Source: Clarkia xantiana subsp. parviflora (taxonomy: Eukaryota; Streptophyta; Magnoliopsida; Myrtales; Onagraceae). From it: a stretch of DNA of 64,000 bases. Where the stretch lies: positions 27,859,756 to 27,923,755 of the forward strand of contig JAPTYO010000009.1 of the NCBI GenBank assembly GCA_036873135.1, in the 5' to 3' direction. Position 1 is the first letter of the stretch. Each line of letters begins with the position of its first letter. Positions 36,101 to 47,550 of the stretch are shown in pieces. A program made the position numbers and the translations under genes. Below the pieces are notes generated by a model. The model made no database searches. It was not told the origin of the DNA and saw only the letters and a list, made by a program, of their open reading frames with translations.

Positions 36101-36776
36101 TGATGGGTTTCGCTATAGCCGTTAGGCCCTTTAACGACGAGTAAACGGTGAATAGGCCCACTGGGCCCTAAAAGAGGTCAAGAAGACCAACGCGAAGGGT
36201 CCCGACAAGAGGGGTCCCGATGGTGAAGGGTCCCGACAAGGTCGGTCCCGATATGCAAGCTGAACGCCCCCGATGATATGCCTTTGAGTAGGCCCCGATA
36301 TTGAATCCCTGAGAATGTTGGCCCTGTCACGATGACGAGGGGCCCCGAGCGGTGACCTAATGAGATAACTCTGGAGTCCTCGATATTGGTCGGGACTTGC
36401 TATCAGAGGTTGAGGCCGAGAAACACGCCCACTACCAGAGTAGTGGGGAAGTGGCTCGAGATAAGCGGAGCGTGGCCGAGATAAGCGGAACGTGGCCGAG
36501 ATAAGCGGAACGTGGACTAACTGCCCTGGCAGTTCATCAGGTAACTGGGGTAACTCCTCTCCTATAAAAAGGAAGAAGTTACCTCAGATCAGATCATATA
36601 TACACACTTACATACTCATACTTTTGCTTGCCTTGCCTGCCACGAGATTCTCATTTAAGCATCGGAGAGGGATTCTGGGTCACCGCCCGGTCTATTCCCT
36701 TCTTGCAGGATTACGTGGAGCGAATGATTTCAGATTTCCGTCAAGACCGTACCGGAGTTCCAACCGTGATCCAACA
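36101..36776 (+). repeat. 5' LTR of retrotransposon 2 (676 bp)
   Basis: TGATGGGTTTCGC...GATCCAACA. TATA box TATAAAAA at 36563-36570. The leader motif AAGCATCGGAGAGGG at 36657-36671 is followed by a weaker CTGGG/CCCGG hairpin. Carries one extra ~21-bp GGCCGAGATAAGCGGAACGT unit relative to the 3' LTR. The variant primer-binding site TAGGCACCGTCTGTGGG follows. Confidence 0.92.
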
Positions 36777-36812
36777 TAGGCACCGTCTGTGGGAACGTAA
36801 CGAAAAGCAAAA

Positions 36813-38171
36813 ATGACTTCTACTCGTTCAATGGCGGCTGGCAAGCAGAAAAAGCAAGGACAATCTGGTGGTTTCCGTCACCCTGCTGGAACTCTGAATT
36901 CAGGGCCGCCGGAGCGTGTTGTGGACCAAAATCTCCCTGCTGAGGTTTCCCGAACAGGGGGGCACAATGAAGTTCCTGAGGATACTGCTCGACACCAAGA
37001 GAATAGGGAGGAGGATGCTCCTCCAAACGCGGACCTGGCAAAGGCTGCGGCGGATGCAATGCCGATGTTCTTGGAGGCCATGGAGGCTCTCCTAGAGCGG
37101 AGAGAGGCTGCCAAGAATAAGGAGGAGGTGCCTCCGCCTCCGCCGATGGAGGTTCAGAATGTACAGGAGGCCCAACCCAGAAACCGGGACAAGGGCAAGG
37201 AGCCCGCTCAGTCGGAGTGATTTGTGATCGATGGGCCTGGACCGGTGCAGCATAGGACCATTCCCCTTTATGGTCCCATCACCCCCGACCAGGTGGTGAA
37301 GATCGTGAACATTTGCATGGGGGACCAGAAGCCGATGATGTCGGAACTGAGGGATCGATCCACCCATCCCTTTGTTCCCCGATTGATAGACACCCTCGCC
37401 CCGCCAGGGTTGGGTATCCCCACAATTAAGGAGTATGATGGCGAGGGAGATCCAGTTCGCCACGTCCAGAAGCATGTCATGGCCTGTCTGGGCAGAGCCC
37501 CCGATGACGATACTGTGTGTGTGCTGTTCCCAGCCACATTGGGAGAAAGGGCCCTGACGTGGTTCTTCAGCCTGCCTCCAGGGTGCATCTCCAGCTGGGC
37601 TGATATGCACGACCGTTTTATTCAGCAGTACCAGGGTCGTCGGCGCCTCTTGAAGAGTGTGAGGTCCCTGGCCCAGGTGGTGCAGAGGCCCAACGAATCG
37701 CTGGCGCATTATTACCAGCAGTACACTGCTAGTGTAGCCGAGATCGATGAGGAGATATTGGAGGGAGAGACTATCCGTACCTTCCTTCGGAACCTGACAG
37801 GCCCCTATGGTTCCGACCTGATGCACAGCGTGGCCGCGAAGGCCGTGTGGAGTATGGAGGCGTTGCAGACGAGGGTAAAGCAGCAAATCGATGTGCAAGA
37901 GTTGAAGATAGCTGCCGGAGAGCTTGATCCTCCGAAGTCAAATAAGGGGAAGCAGTCGTTTAAATCATTGGACGACCATAAGTGGAAGGATAAATCCGAG
38001 GGAAGTCGGAGTCGAGGCCGCTCTGATCAAAGGGAGGACAGGCGTCCCCCGAGGAAGGACAAGCGGGAGGATCATCACATTCCTCTCAATAGTTCTATGG
38101 CTGCCGTGTTAGCGGTGATGGATCGACAGGGTATCTCCAGGTACCCCCCGAAGAAGGAAGGAGAATTTTAG
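36813..38171 (+). pseudogene. gag of retrotransposon 2
   Basis: Structural capsid polyprotein. The frame starts MTSTRSMAAGKQ and has a Pro/Glu-rich N-terminal part. After an in-frame TGA (37218-37220) comes the retrotrans_gag fold: PVRHVQKHVMACLG, ALTWFFSLPPGCISSWADMH, RFIQQYQGRR, NESLAHYYQQY and IRTFLRNLTGP. A basic, Ser/Arg-rich linker follows and the frame meets TAG at 38169-38171. The same frame continues into a CRFHRASGHDTNHC zinc-knuckle-like motif (38193-38235) and then protease. Apart from those stops the frame is uninterrupted. Confidence 0.88.
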
Positions 38172-40649
38172 GGAGCTCGCACCGATCGTTACTGTCGGTT
38201 CCACCGCGCCAGCGGTCACGACACTAACCATTGTCGGGAGTTGAAGAAGGAGATCGAAAAGCTGATCCAGAAAGAGAAGCTTAAGGAGTTTGTGGCTGAG
38301 AGGCGCTGTCGGTCCCGCTCCCGATCTCGATTGCGGTCCCGTTCCCGATCCCGCGATCGGTCCCCAAAGAAGAAGAAGTACGAGCCGGAGTCTTCTGGTG
38401 CCCGTAAGGAGAAGCGGGGCACCATTAATGTGATTCATGGAGGATTGGCTGCAGGAGGTGATACCACAGCCTCTCGGGAGGTCTATGCCTCTAGAATCTC
38501 CGCTGCTGTGGTGCTGGGCAAGAGGTCCCGATCCTGGACCGCGAAGGAAGAGATGGTGATTTCCTTTTCAGCGGAGGACCTGGTAGGTGTGGAGACTCCA
38601 CACGATGATGCTTTGGTCGTGACCCTGGACGTGGATGGGTACGAGATGAAGCGAATTTTGATCGACGGAGGGAGCTCCTCCGATATTCTGTTTATGGATG
38701 CGCTGGAGGCCATGGGGAAAACGAAGAAGGATCTGAAGCAGGTGAACTTCCCGATGGTTGGATTCTCTGGTTTTACCTCCTATCCGCTGGGAATGATCAC
38801 CTTACCAGTGGAGTTCGGTAGTGGGTGGAAAGCGGAGAGGAGGAATGTGGAGTTCGTGGTGGTTGAATCCGCGGGGGCCTATAATGCGATTATCGGGAGA
38901 ACTACCATCAACCTGCTGATGGCAGTTGCCTCGACTGTTCACCAGAAGATGAAGTTCCCGACTGACCACGGAGTCGGGGAGGTCAAGGGTGACCAGGTGG
39001 CTTCCCGAAAGTGTTATGTTAATGCTACCCGAAGGAGAAGACGGGAGGCTATGACTATCCTCCAGACCGATGCTGATCCCAGAGAAGAGATTGGGCGTCC
39101 CGCCCCTATGGAGGATTTGAAGGAGGTCGAGATTGACGGACCTCAGAGGAAGGTGAAAATCGGGTCCGCCCTGTCTGACGAGAGGGCACGAGAATTGATT
39201 AAGATGCTGAAGGAGTTCAAGGAGCTGTTTGCCTGGTCCCCGAGTGACATGCCAGGAATCAGCCCCGATGTGATTGTGCATGAGTTGAAGATTGATCCCG
39301 CGATCAAGCCTATCGCGCAGAAAAGACGTCCGATGGGCGCAGACAAGAGGATCGCGATCCAGCAGGAGGTGGGCAGGTTGCTCGATGCTGGATTTATCAA
39401 GGAGCTCCGATTCCAGACTTGGGTCGCCAACCCGGTTCTGGTGAAGAAGAGCAATGGGAAATGGCGGATGTGTGTTGATTTCCGCGACTTGAATAAGGCT
39501 TGCCCGAAGGATTGTTACCCGCTTCCGAGAATCGACCAGTTGGTGGATGCTACGTCGGGACATGAAATGCTGAGCTTCATGGATGCTTACTCTGGCTATA
39601 ATCAAATCAAGATGGCCAAGGAGGATGCCCCCCACACGGCCTTTTATGCTGATAGTGACATCTATCACTACGATGTCATGCCCTTTGGATTGATTAATGC
39701 CGGGGCAACTTATCAAAGGATGGTGAACAAGCTGTTCGGGGACAAGCTGGGGAAAACCATGGAGGCTTACGTGGACGATATGCTAGTGAAGTCCCGACAT
39801 GCCGAAGATCATGTAAGCAACTTGGCGGTGGCGTTTGAGCGGATGAGGCTTCATCAAGTTCGTTTGAACCCAGCCATGTGTGCCTTTGGAGTGCACTCGG
39901 GGAAGTTTTTGGGCTTTATGGTAAGCCAAAGGGGGATTGAGGTGAACCCCGAGAAGGTGAGGGCAATCGAGGAGATGCAGTCTATGACAAATCATTGGGA
40001 GGTGCAAGTGCTGAATGGTCGACTAGCTGCAATGAATCGCTTCCTGTCTAAGGAAAGCGACCGATCCATGCCATTTTTCGAAGTGCTGAGGGCTAACAAG
40101 AAATTTTAGTGGACTGCCAAATGTGAAGAGGCATTCCAGGCACTCAAGCAGCACCTCCTCACTCTCCCACCATTGGCGAAACCGATTCCAGGCGAGCCGC
40201 TCTATCTATATTTGGCTGTTTCTGAGTTTGCTATTAGCTCTGTGTTAGTGAAGATTGTCGAGGGTAACCAAGTCCCCGTTTATTATGTAAGCAAGGCGTT
40301 TGCCAAATCTGAAATGAATTATCCCGCTGTTGAGAAGTATCTTTTTGTGTTGATCATTACTGCTCGGAAGCTGAGGCCTTACTTCCATGCGCATGAGATT
40401 ACTGTGTTGACGAATCAGCCTTTGAAGCATTTTTTGAACCGACCTGATGCGTCGGGGAGATTAGTGAAATGGGCAGTCGAGCTTAGCGAGTTCCGCATTC
40501 ACTTTGCTCCGAGAACGGCTATTAAAGGTCAGGCGTTGGCGGATTTCATAGCAGAGTCTACAGCCCCCGATCTGGAAGAAGCGGGTCCTGTAGAGGAGGC
40601 AACCATGAAGGTCCCGATAGCAGAGCAACCAGAAATGGCAGAGCAATAA
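38172..40649 (+). pseudogene. Protease, reverse transcriptase and RNase H of retrotransposon 2
   Basis: One continuous frame. An Arg/Ser-rich hinge (RSRSRSRLRSRSRSRD) and the conserved GTINVIHGG lead to the aspartic protease with ILIDGGSSSDILF (about 38649-38690), then PLGMITLPVEFG. RT motifs include KPIAQKRRPMG, WRMCVDFRDLNKACPKDCYP, FMDAYSGYNQIKM, MPFGLINAGATYQRMVN and catalytic YVDD (39768-39779), then GFMVSQRGIEVNPEK. A TAG at 40107-40109 falls just before WTAKCEEAFQALK. The first RNase H domain follows (YVSKAFAKSEMNYPAVEK, TNQPLKHFLNRPDASGRLVK), ending at TAA 40647-40649. RT residues are intact. Confidence 0.94.
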
Positions 40650-41518
40650 GAACAGCCAAATGAGGAAAATACTTGGGAAATGTACACTGAGGGCTCTTCG
40701 AGTTCAACGGATCAGGAGCAGGGTTCGTATTGATACCACCTGGCGGAGGCGAGCCCCTTCGATATGCTTTGGCCTTAACGTTTAGGGCCACCAACAATGA
40801 AGCTGAGTATGAGGCTCTTATCACAGGCCTCAAAATTGCCAAAGGTACGGGAGTTGGTCACTTAAGGGTGAAATGTGACGCTGGCCTGATTGTGAATCAA
40901 GTCCAAGGACGATATGAGGCAAAGAGCCCGATGATGAGAAAGTACCTTCACGAGGTGCAAGTCTTGAAGGAGAGTTTCAAAAGTTTTGATATTGAGGCAA
41001 TCCCGAGGGAGGAAAATGCGGAAGCGGATGCCTTGAGTAAATTTGCCTTGGGGGCACCCCTCGAGGAAAATCGGAAGGTGCACTTCTTGGAGATGGTGAT
41101 CTTGTCGACCACCGATCCATCGGAGGTATGTGCCATTCAAGCAGGATCGGAGGAGGAGCCCACTTGGATGACCCCGATAGTCGCGTATCTGACCACGGGG
41201 GTAGTCCCCGATGATGAAGTAGTAGCTGACAGGATACGTCGGATCGCGGTTAATTACGTGGTGGTGGAAAATCAGCTATACAAAAAGGGGTGGTTCTCAA
41301 CTCCTTACTTGAAATGCGTGGCTGAGCCCGACGCAAATCGGATCCTTAGGGAGGTGCACGAAGGGGTCGCGGCTTGTCACGAAGGGGCCCGATCCATTGC
41401 GAGGAAAGTGCTGAATTTGGGCTATTACTGGCCTTCGATGAGCAAGGAGGCGACGATGTTAGTCCGATCTTGTGACGCGTGTCAGAGGTATGCCCCGAAT
41501 ATTGGCTCCGGCTGCTAA
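40650..41518 (+). pseudogene. Second RNase H (archaeal-type) and integrase zinc domain
   Basis: Extra RNase H typical of Tat elements: WEMYTEGSSS, then after a one-base frameshift near 40707 IPPGGGEPLRYALALTFRAT, NNEAEYEALITGLKIAK, LRVKCDAGLIVNQVQG and NAEADALSK. The first catalytic position (usually Asp in YxDGSS) is Glu here (codon 40689-40691), so activity is doubtful. The integrase N-terminal HHCC finger follows: EVHEGVAACHEGARSIA...GYYWPSM, CDACQRYAPNIG. The frame is lost at about 41500. Confidence 0.88.
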
Positions 41519-42398
41519 TCTGATGTCCATCAAGAGTGCTTGGCCCTTCGCGCAGTGGGGTATCGACTTGGTGGGACCCCTCCCACAAGCACAAGGTCAG
41601 TGTAAATATTTGCTTGTAGCCATTGATTATTTCTCAAAATGGATTGAAGCTAAGGCATTGGCCAAGACAACGGGGAACCAAATCGTCAAGTTTCTCCAGA
41701 CCCATATTATATCCAGATTCAGGATTCCTAAGGTGTTGATCAGCGATAATGGTCCTCCGTTTAACGGGGCTCAAGTGAAGGAGTATCTGGAGGAACTGAA
41801 TATCGAGCATCGGACAGCCTCTGTCCATCATGCTCAAACTAATGGACAGGTGGAGTCAGCCAACAAAATCGTGATGGATGGCCTGAAGAAAAGGGTCTAT
41901 GCCTTGAAGGGCAAATGGCTGAATGAGCTGGAAAATGTGCTTTGGGCTGTTAGAACGACACCCAAACGATCAACTGGGGAGACCCCGTTTGGCCTTGTTT
42001 ATGGCATAGAGGCAGTTGCTCCCGTGGAAATAGCTTTGGCGTCCCATCGGATGAGGTAATACGAGCCTTTGACGAATTATGAAATGAGACGTCTGGAATT
42101 GGACTTGCTCGAGGAAAAGAGGCGGGATGCCGATGAAGTCCAGGCTCGAATGCGTTTGGCGACGGCCAGATATTACAATCGACGAGTTAAGTCCCGACAG
42201 TTCTTTGTCGGAGAGCTGGTTTGGCGTCGGAACGAGTTCACCCTTTTGGATCGGATCAACAAGATGTCGCCAAAATGGGAAGGACCTTATAAGATCGTGG
42301 GGATGCCAGCTCCAAATGCGTATAAGTTGGAAGACCTCGATGGCAAGGTATTGAAGCATTCTTTCAGTGGTGAACACTTGAAGAAATGTCATGTTTGA
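41472..42398 (+). pseudogene. Integrase core and C-terminal domain of retrotransposon 2
   Basis: DDE integrase inserting the cDNA. Catalytic residues are Asp in WGIDLVGPL, Asp in ISDNGPPF and Glu in GQVESANK; the last two are 35 residues apart, as in DD35E enzymes. A TAA at 42057-42059 cuts the frame, which then continues with EKRRDADEVQARMRLATARY, FVGELVWRR and MSPKWEGPYKIV (integrase C-terminal domain) to HLKKCHV. The catalytic residues are preserved although the frame is broken upstream by a shift near 41500. Confidence 0.92.
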
Positions 42399-42860
42399 TA
42401 TTAAGTCGCCTTCAGTGGTGCACGATGTTATTAAGTCGCCTTCAGTGGTGCACGATGTTATTAAGTCGCCTTCAGTGGTGCACGATGTTATTAAGTCGCC
42501 TTAAGTGGTGCAAGTTATCTATCGTTTGATTCGATGTAAGCAGATTTTGAGCCATCAATGAATAAAGAGGCTGCTTCCGATCAGATTGTTCTTAGATTTA
42601 TTCTAAGTGTTGTTAAGTCGCCTTAAGCGGTGCACAATGTAAGTCGCCTTAAGTGGTGCAAGTTGTTAAGTCGCCTTAAGTGGTGCACGATGTTAAGTCG
42701 CCTTAGGCGGTGCAAGTAAATGGTCTTAAGTGGCTAAGTCGCCTTAGGTGGTGCAAATTGAATTGCCTTAGTTGGCACGATTAAATCGTCTTAAGTGATG
42801 TGTTGAATTGTCTTAGGTGACGTGCTAAATCGCCTTAAGTGGCATAGTTAAGTCGCTTTG
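42399..42860. repeat. 30-bp tandem repeat after pol
   Basis: TTATTAAGTCGCCTTCAGTGG plus TGCACGATG, four near-identical 30-bp copies from about 42400 to 42520. Roughly ten diverged AAGTCGCCTTAAGTGGTGCA copies continue to 42860. Non-coding spacer between integrase and the antisense gene. Confidence 0.9.
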
Positions 42861-42970
42861 AGAAGTGCAACGATAAATCGGAACTAAAATAGTTTGATAT
42901 TTGGAGGGCTCAAAGGCCCGAGGATGCATTACAAAGAGAGGAAAATTACAAGGAATATTAAGATAGAAAA

Positions 42971-45773
42971 TTAAGATTGGTCCTTGTCAGCATCGGTGGA
43001 AGCAGGATCCACGAGATCTGTGGCAGAAGGCTCCACAGGTTCAGCTGCTGGAGGGTCGATTATCGGGGGATCAACTGTCGGGGGATCGGCACTTGGAAGC
43101 TCCGCCACGTCTTCAATACCCGCGGGGGTGTTGCCCTCATCACTCTCCTCCGGGAGGTCGAAATACCTCTTCGCAAAGGGGGCGAGAGTCGCAGACTTAT
43201 CGAAGCTAATGGCGTCGCCATACTCCAGATGGAGCTCCTCGACCGCGTTGAAGAGGGTGTTCTCCACCTCCACGGTGCAGAATTTCACCGCGTCAGCTTG
43301 GAAGTCCTCGGAGCCCCGATAATCTTCCCGACCCTTGGTTTCAGCCTCGATTAGCTTGGCGGGAACCTCAGCAATATCCCGCTCCAGCCCCGCCTTGGCG
43401 TCTTCCAGAGCCTTCTTCTCGAGGACAAGTCTGTCCCGAGCCTCCGCATCCTTTTTCCGCTCTTGTTGCTCCCGCTTCAGCAGCCCCTCGAAGTCATGAA
43501 CCTGCTTTTGGAGGTCCCGAGTCTTTCGATTAAGGAGGGCCTGCTCCTTAGCCAATTTTCCCCTCGAAGACTCGGAGGCGGCGAGATCCTCCTCAAGCTT
43601 GGCTACAACCGCGGGAGCCCCCTTGGCCCGCTCCTGCTCCAGAGCCTCCTCGAGGGTCAGAATGTACCCGAAGCAGCGTTTATGTCCGTCATCTCCTGCG
43701 AAGAAAAGAGGAAAAGGTTAGCACATGAATATATTGCCTTATCGATTAAAGGGAGAAAATAGGAACCTTACCTCCACCCGACGAATAGCCATTCCATGGA
43801 TATCCGCGCGGATGTCCTCCCGATCCAGGGAGAGCGGAAGCTTCAGAGACGGCAGGACCGAGTCTGCCACCAAATGCAGACCCAGCTCCTGTTATGTATC
43901 CCCCTGTCAGAGCTAAACTCCTTGTAGCGTCTGGATCGGGGTCCAGGGAGCCGCCTCCTGGTCGGGGTCGTAGGCCTTGTAGAAGCTCCCGTCCAAGGGG
44001 AGAGGAGGAGGACCGACTGGAGTCGTGGAGGTGCGCATCTTCGAGTCCCACTGGGACCCAGAGGGAGTCAAGCTGTGAATGGGCGAGTACTGCTGCGGAG
44101 GAGATGAGGGGGCAGCCCCCTGGAAGTTGGCTTCAGTGGGGACTGCCTCGTCCCCCGACGACGAATCAAGGCGAGGCCCTCGTCTGTCTCCTCGGAGGAG
44201 TCCAGATCTTCCACCCGACGAAACTGATCACCGGTCGGGGTTTCTTCAGCCCCTGATCCCATCGGGGCAGGAAGTTGAGGGAGACCCTCTCCAACATGAG
44301 CACCGAAAGGTGGGGCCCCTGCTGAAGCTCCAGCCCCCGACTGAGCTCCCGATTGACCTGCACCTAGAGGATGAGATGCTTCAGAAAGATAGTCAGGAAG
44401 ATGGTCAGGATCCTTACACCAAATGACGCGTCGGGAGAGGTATTGGTCCTTCCCGTGGTAGTTGTAGTAACCCGCTTTGAGGATGCGGGGAGTTTCCCCT
44501 CGGAGGATGCGTTTGATCTCCCTGATTCTGGCCTCCTTGCTGGAGGGGATTAACTCCTTAGGAACTTGCTTCCTGTACGACTTAATAGCTAGGCGGAGCT
44601 GTTTACCTTCTTCGGCATTTTGGACATTGAAGAGCCTGTCCATCTCCTCTACTCGGGTCCGCTTAGTCCTCTCCGCGGAGGGAGATGCCGACGAAGCGGT
44701 GGCCTTCTTTGCCGACTTCCTCTTCCGCGCGGGGCGCTGGACAGCATCGGTCTCTCCTTGCTTAAGGAGGAGATTGGTCAGCAGTGATACCTTCTTAGCT
44801 GCAAACAATGGAAAACAGAGACATGATCAGAAATATTACCCAAGGAACCGTATCGGAGGGGCCGTCGTGGAGTTGACCCCTAGAGATCATATCGAGGAGG
44901 CGGATCCCGGCATCCACCAGGTCCCGCTCCTTGAGGGAGTTAGCGTCGAGGGGAGTGTAAGATTCCCCCCAACGGTAAAGCTGGATGCAGTGAAGGATTT
45001 GGAAATCTTCATCGGAATAGGTGTGATAAGCGGGAGGAGAGTCCGCTTCAACCTCCCATCGGGGCCATGGGATAGAACTGTTCTTAATGAAGAAGTAGCT
45101 CCTCTTCCACCCGCTGTTGTCGGACCCTGTGTCAATGAGGAGCCCCCGACCCTTGACAACCTTCCAGGTGTCGCTGGTCCAACTACACCGCGCAAGCTGC
45201 TGCTTATTCCATTTTGGCATCCGAGGATAGAAGGCGAAAACCCCAGCCTCGTTGCACTTCATTCCGTAGAAGGTCCGGAAGAGTTGGAGGATGTAGACCC
45301 ACTTTTGTCGGAAGAAGAGGACTTGGAAAGCATTCCACACGCGGATGACGTGGGGGGGGGGGGGGGAGAAGGTAGTCGGATGCGTCTTGTAATGGGCGCA
45401 CATCTCAACCAAATTCCCGCAAAAGGGGAATCGGATCCCTGCCGATATTTGTCCGGTAGAGACAAATACCTCCCCTTCCTCGGGACGAGTCACCATAGGG
45501 TCGCCCGAGGCACGGTGGCGAGAGTAAGGAAGGCGAGGCTCCCAGGTTAAGGTAATGCATCATTCTCGGAGAGCTGCATCATAGCCAGTCACCGAGATTT
45601 CATTGGGAGCGTAATCGAAGTTGAAGGGTTTTCTCCCCTCAGAACTGGATCCGTTGTCTGAAAATTAGCCATGGCAAGAAAAGGCGTGGTGGGTTTTTGG
45701 AAAAATGCAAGCAAACTGATTAGAGACAAGGGAAAGCTACGCTAACATCAGAGAAGGAAGTCTTACCAGACAT
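42971..45773 (-). pseudogene. Antisense extra gene of retrotransposon 2
   Basis: Transcribed against the element. Exon 1 ends ATGTCTG|GTAAGA (start codon 45773-45771). Exon 2 begins after TTTTCAG at 45657, reads on in frame (NGSSSEGRKPFNFDYAP) and, past an in-frame TGA (45562-45560), continues into TRPEEGEVFVSTGQISAGIR and a PF04195-like putative gypsy-type transposon domain (45496-44840). A frameshift near 44800 leads to a basic linker (RPARKRKSAKKATASS, 44808-44068). A canonical 76-nt intron (43771-43696, GTAAGG...TTCGCAG) precedes a C-terminal coiled coil (TRDLQKQVHDFEGLLKREQQ) and an acidic Pro-rich tail ending KDQS. The biochemical function of such proteins is unknown. Confidence 0.75.
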
Positions 45774-46748
45774 GATGAATCGGAGTGAAAAGGATGATCT
45801 TAACGGTCGCCGGAAGACTGATCGGAAAACAGGAAGCCGAAGAAGAACTTGTGCTTTCGAAGTTGCAGAGCTTTTGAAATCGCAGAGAGTGAAACGGTAA
45901 AAGAGAAAGAAGAACAGTGCCAAGAATTAGGGTTTTATAGGAGAAGGGATAGTCAAAAGGACATTCTAATCTGGACCGTTGAAGGTGAAACGTTTCAATC
46001 TGAGCTGTTGAGATAAAAGGGGGCAGAACGGAAAGAGACGTTAATGATGAAACGGCCTGAAAAGTGCTTTTTCAGAAAAAGCAGACACGAAAACCCAAGC
46101 CGTCATTTCGGTACCCGCTGCATTTAATGGCCGAGTAACCGAGGAGTCTTCTCGGATTTGGTGCATCATAGGCAGTCACCGAGATTTCATTGGGAGCGTA
46201 ATCGAAGTTTAAGGGTTTTCTCCCCTCAGAACTGGATCCGCTGTCTGAAAATTAGCCATGGCAAGAAAAGGCGTGGTGGGTTTTTGGAAAAATGCAAGCA
46301 AACTGATTAGAGACAAGGGAAAGCTACGCTAACATCAGAGAAGGAAGTCTTACCAGACATGATGAATCGGAGTGAAAAGGATGATCTTAACGGTCGCCGG
46401 AAGACTGATCGGAAAACAGGAAGCCGAAGAAGAACTTGTGCTTTCGAAGTTGCAGAGCTTTTGAAATCGCAGAGAGTGAAACGGTAAAAGAGAAAGAAGA
46501 ACAGTGCCAAGAATTAGGGTTTTATAGGAGAAGGGATAGTCAAAAGGACATTCTAATCTGGACCGTTGAAGGTGAAACGTTTCAATCTGAGCTGTTAAGA
46601 TAAAAGGGGGCAGAACGGAAAGAGACGTTAATGATGAAACGGCCTGAAAAGTGCTTTTTCAGAAAAAGCAGACACGAAAACCCAAGCCGTCATTTCGGTA
46701 CCCGCTGCATTTAATGGCCGAGTAACCGAGGAGTCTTCTCGGATTTGG
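45575..46748. repeat. 587-bp tandem duplication with antisense promoter
   Basis: Two head-to-tail copies (about 45575-46161 and 46162-46748) that differ at only a few bases, e.g. GTTGAAGGG against GTTTAAGGG. Each includes, on the minus strand, a TATAAAA box (45939-45933 and 46526-46520), a leader with AACCCTAATTC, the ATGTCTG exon with its GTAAGA donor, and the next acceptor. The promoter and first exon of the antisense gene are therefore duplicated. Confidence 0.9.
45933..45939 (-). promoter_or_regulatory. TATA box for the antisense gene
   Basis: The minus strand reads CTATAAAACCCTAATTC, followed by a CT-rich leader of about 160 nt and the start ATGTCTG. The arrangement is that of an ordinary plant promoter. 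A second copy lies at 46520-46526. Confidence 0.6.
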
Positions 46749-46895
46749 TGACTATCCTCGAGGTATCGAGGAATCGTGGACGAGAAGATCCGTGTCAATA
46801 AAATTTGTCAAGGGAAAAGCCTCTGATACCGATATCGGGAGGTCGGGAGTTTAAAGACACGACGAACTGTAAGTCCCTCATGTCTTGGGGGCAAC

Positions 46896-47550
46896 TGATG
46901 GGTTTCGCTATAGCCGTTAGGCCTTTTAACGACGAGTAAACGGTGAATAGGCCCACTGGGCCCTAAAAGAGGTCAAGAAGACCAACGCGAAGGGTCCCGA
47001 CAAGAGGGGTCCCGATGGTGAAGGGTCCCGACAAGGTCGCTCCCGATATGCAAGCTGAACTCCCCCGATGATATGCCTTTGAGTAGGCCCCGATATTGAA
47101 TCCCTGAGAAAGTTGGCCCTGTCACGATGACGAGGGGCCCGAGCGGTGACCTAATGAGATAACTCTGGAGTCCTTGATATTGGTCGGGACTTGCTATCAA
47201 AGGTTGAGGCCGAGAAACACGCCCACTACCAGAGTAGTGGGGAAGTGGCCCGAGATAAGCGGAGCGTGGCCGAGATATGCGGAACATGGACTAACTGCCC
47301 TGGCAGTTCATCAGGTAACTGGGGTAACTCCTCTCCTATAAAAAGGAAGAAGTTACCTCAGATCAGATCATATATACACACTTACATACTCATACTTTTG
47401 CTTGCCTTGCCTGCCACGAGATTCTAATTTAAGCATCGGAGAGGGATTCTGGGTCACCGCCTGGTCTATTCCCTTCTTGCAGGATTACGTGGAGCGAAGG
47501 ATTTCGGATTTCCGTCAAGACCGTACCGGAGTTCCAACCGTGATCAGACA
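46896..47550 (+). repeat. 3' LTR of retrotransposon 2 (655 bp)
   Basis: TGATGGGTTTCGC...GATCAGACA, preceded by the purine-rich CTTGGGGGCAAC and followed by the duplication GACCC. Roughly a dozen differences from the 5' LTR are visible, including one fewer ~21-bp GGCCGAGATAAGCGG unit. It is older than retrotransposon 1 by LTR divergence. Confidence 0.92.

Larger units (their letters stand above)
36101..47550 (+). mobile_element. LTR retrotransposon 2, Ty3/gypsy Tat lineage
   Basis: An 11.45-kb element with LTRs 36101-36776 and 46896-47550 and target duplication GACCC (36096-36100, 47551-47555). The order is gag, protease, RT, RNase H, a second (archaeal-type) RNase H, integrase, tandem repeats, antisense gene, 587-bp duplication and 3' LTR. 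The dual RNase H and antisense extra gene place it in the Tat lineage. Stops at 37218, 38169, 40107, 40647 and 42057 and two frameshifts make it non-autonomous now. Confidence 0.95.

Noticed and set aside
37092..37898. 268-codon minus-strand frame opposite gag
   Set aside because: Shadow of the gag reading frame in GC-rich sequence; no domain recognised.
38802..39716. 304-codon minus-strand frame opposite protease/RT
   Set aside because: Shadow of the pol frame, which carries clear catalytic motifs on the other strand.
44477..45550. 357-codon plus-strand frame
   Set aside because: It is the complement of the antisense gene of retrotransposon 2, which has domain similarity, codon-like structure and an intron; the plus frame has none.
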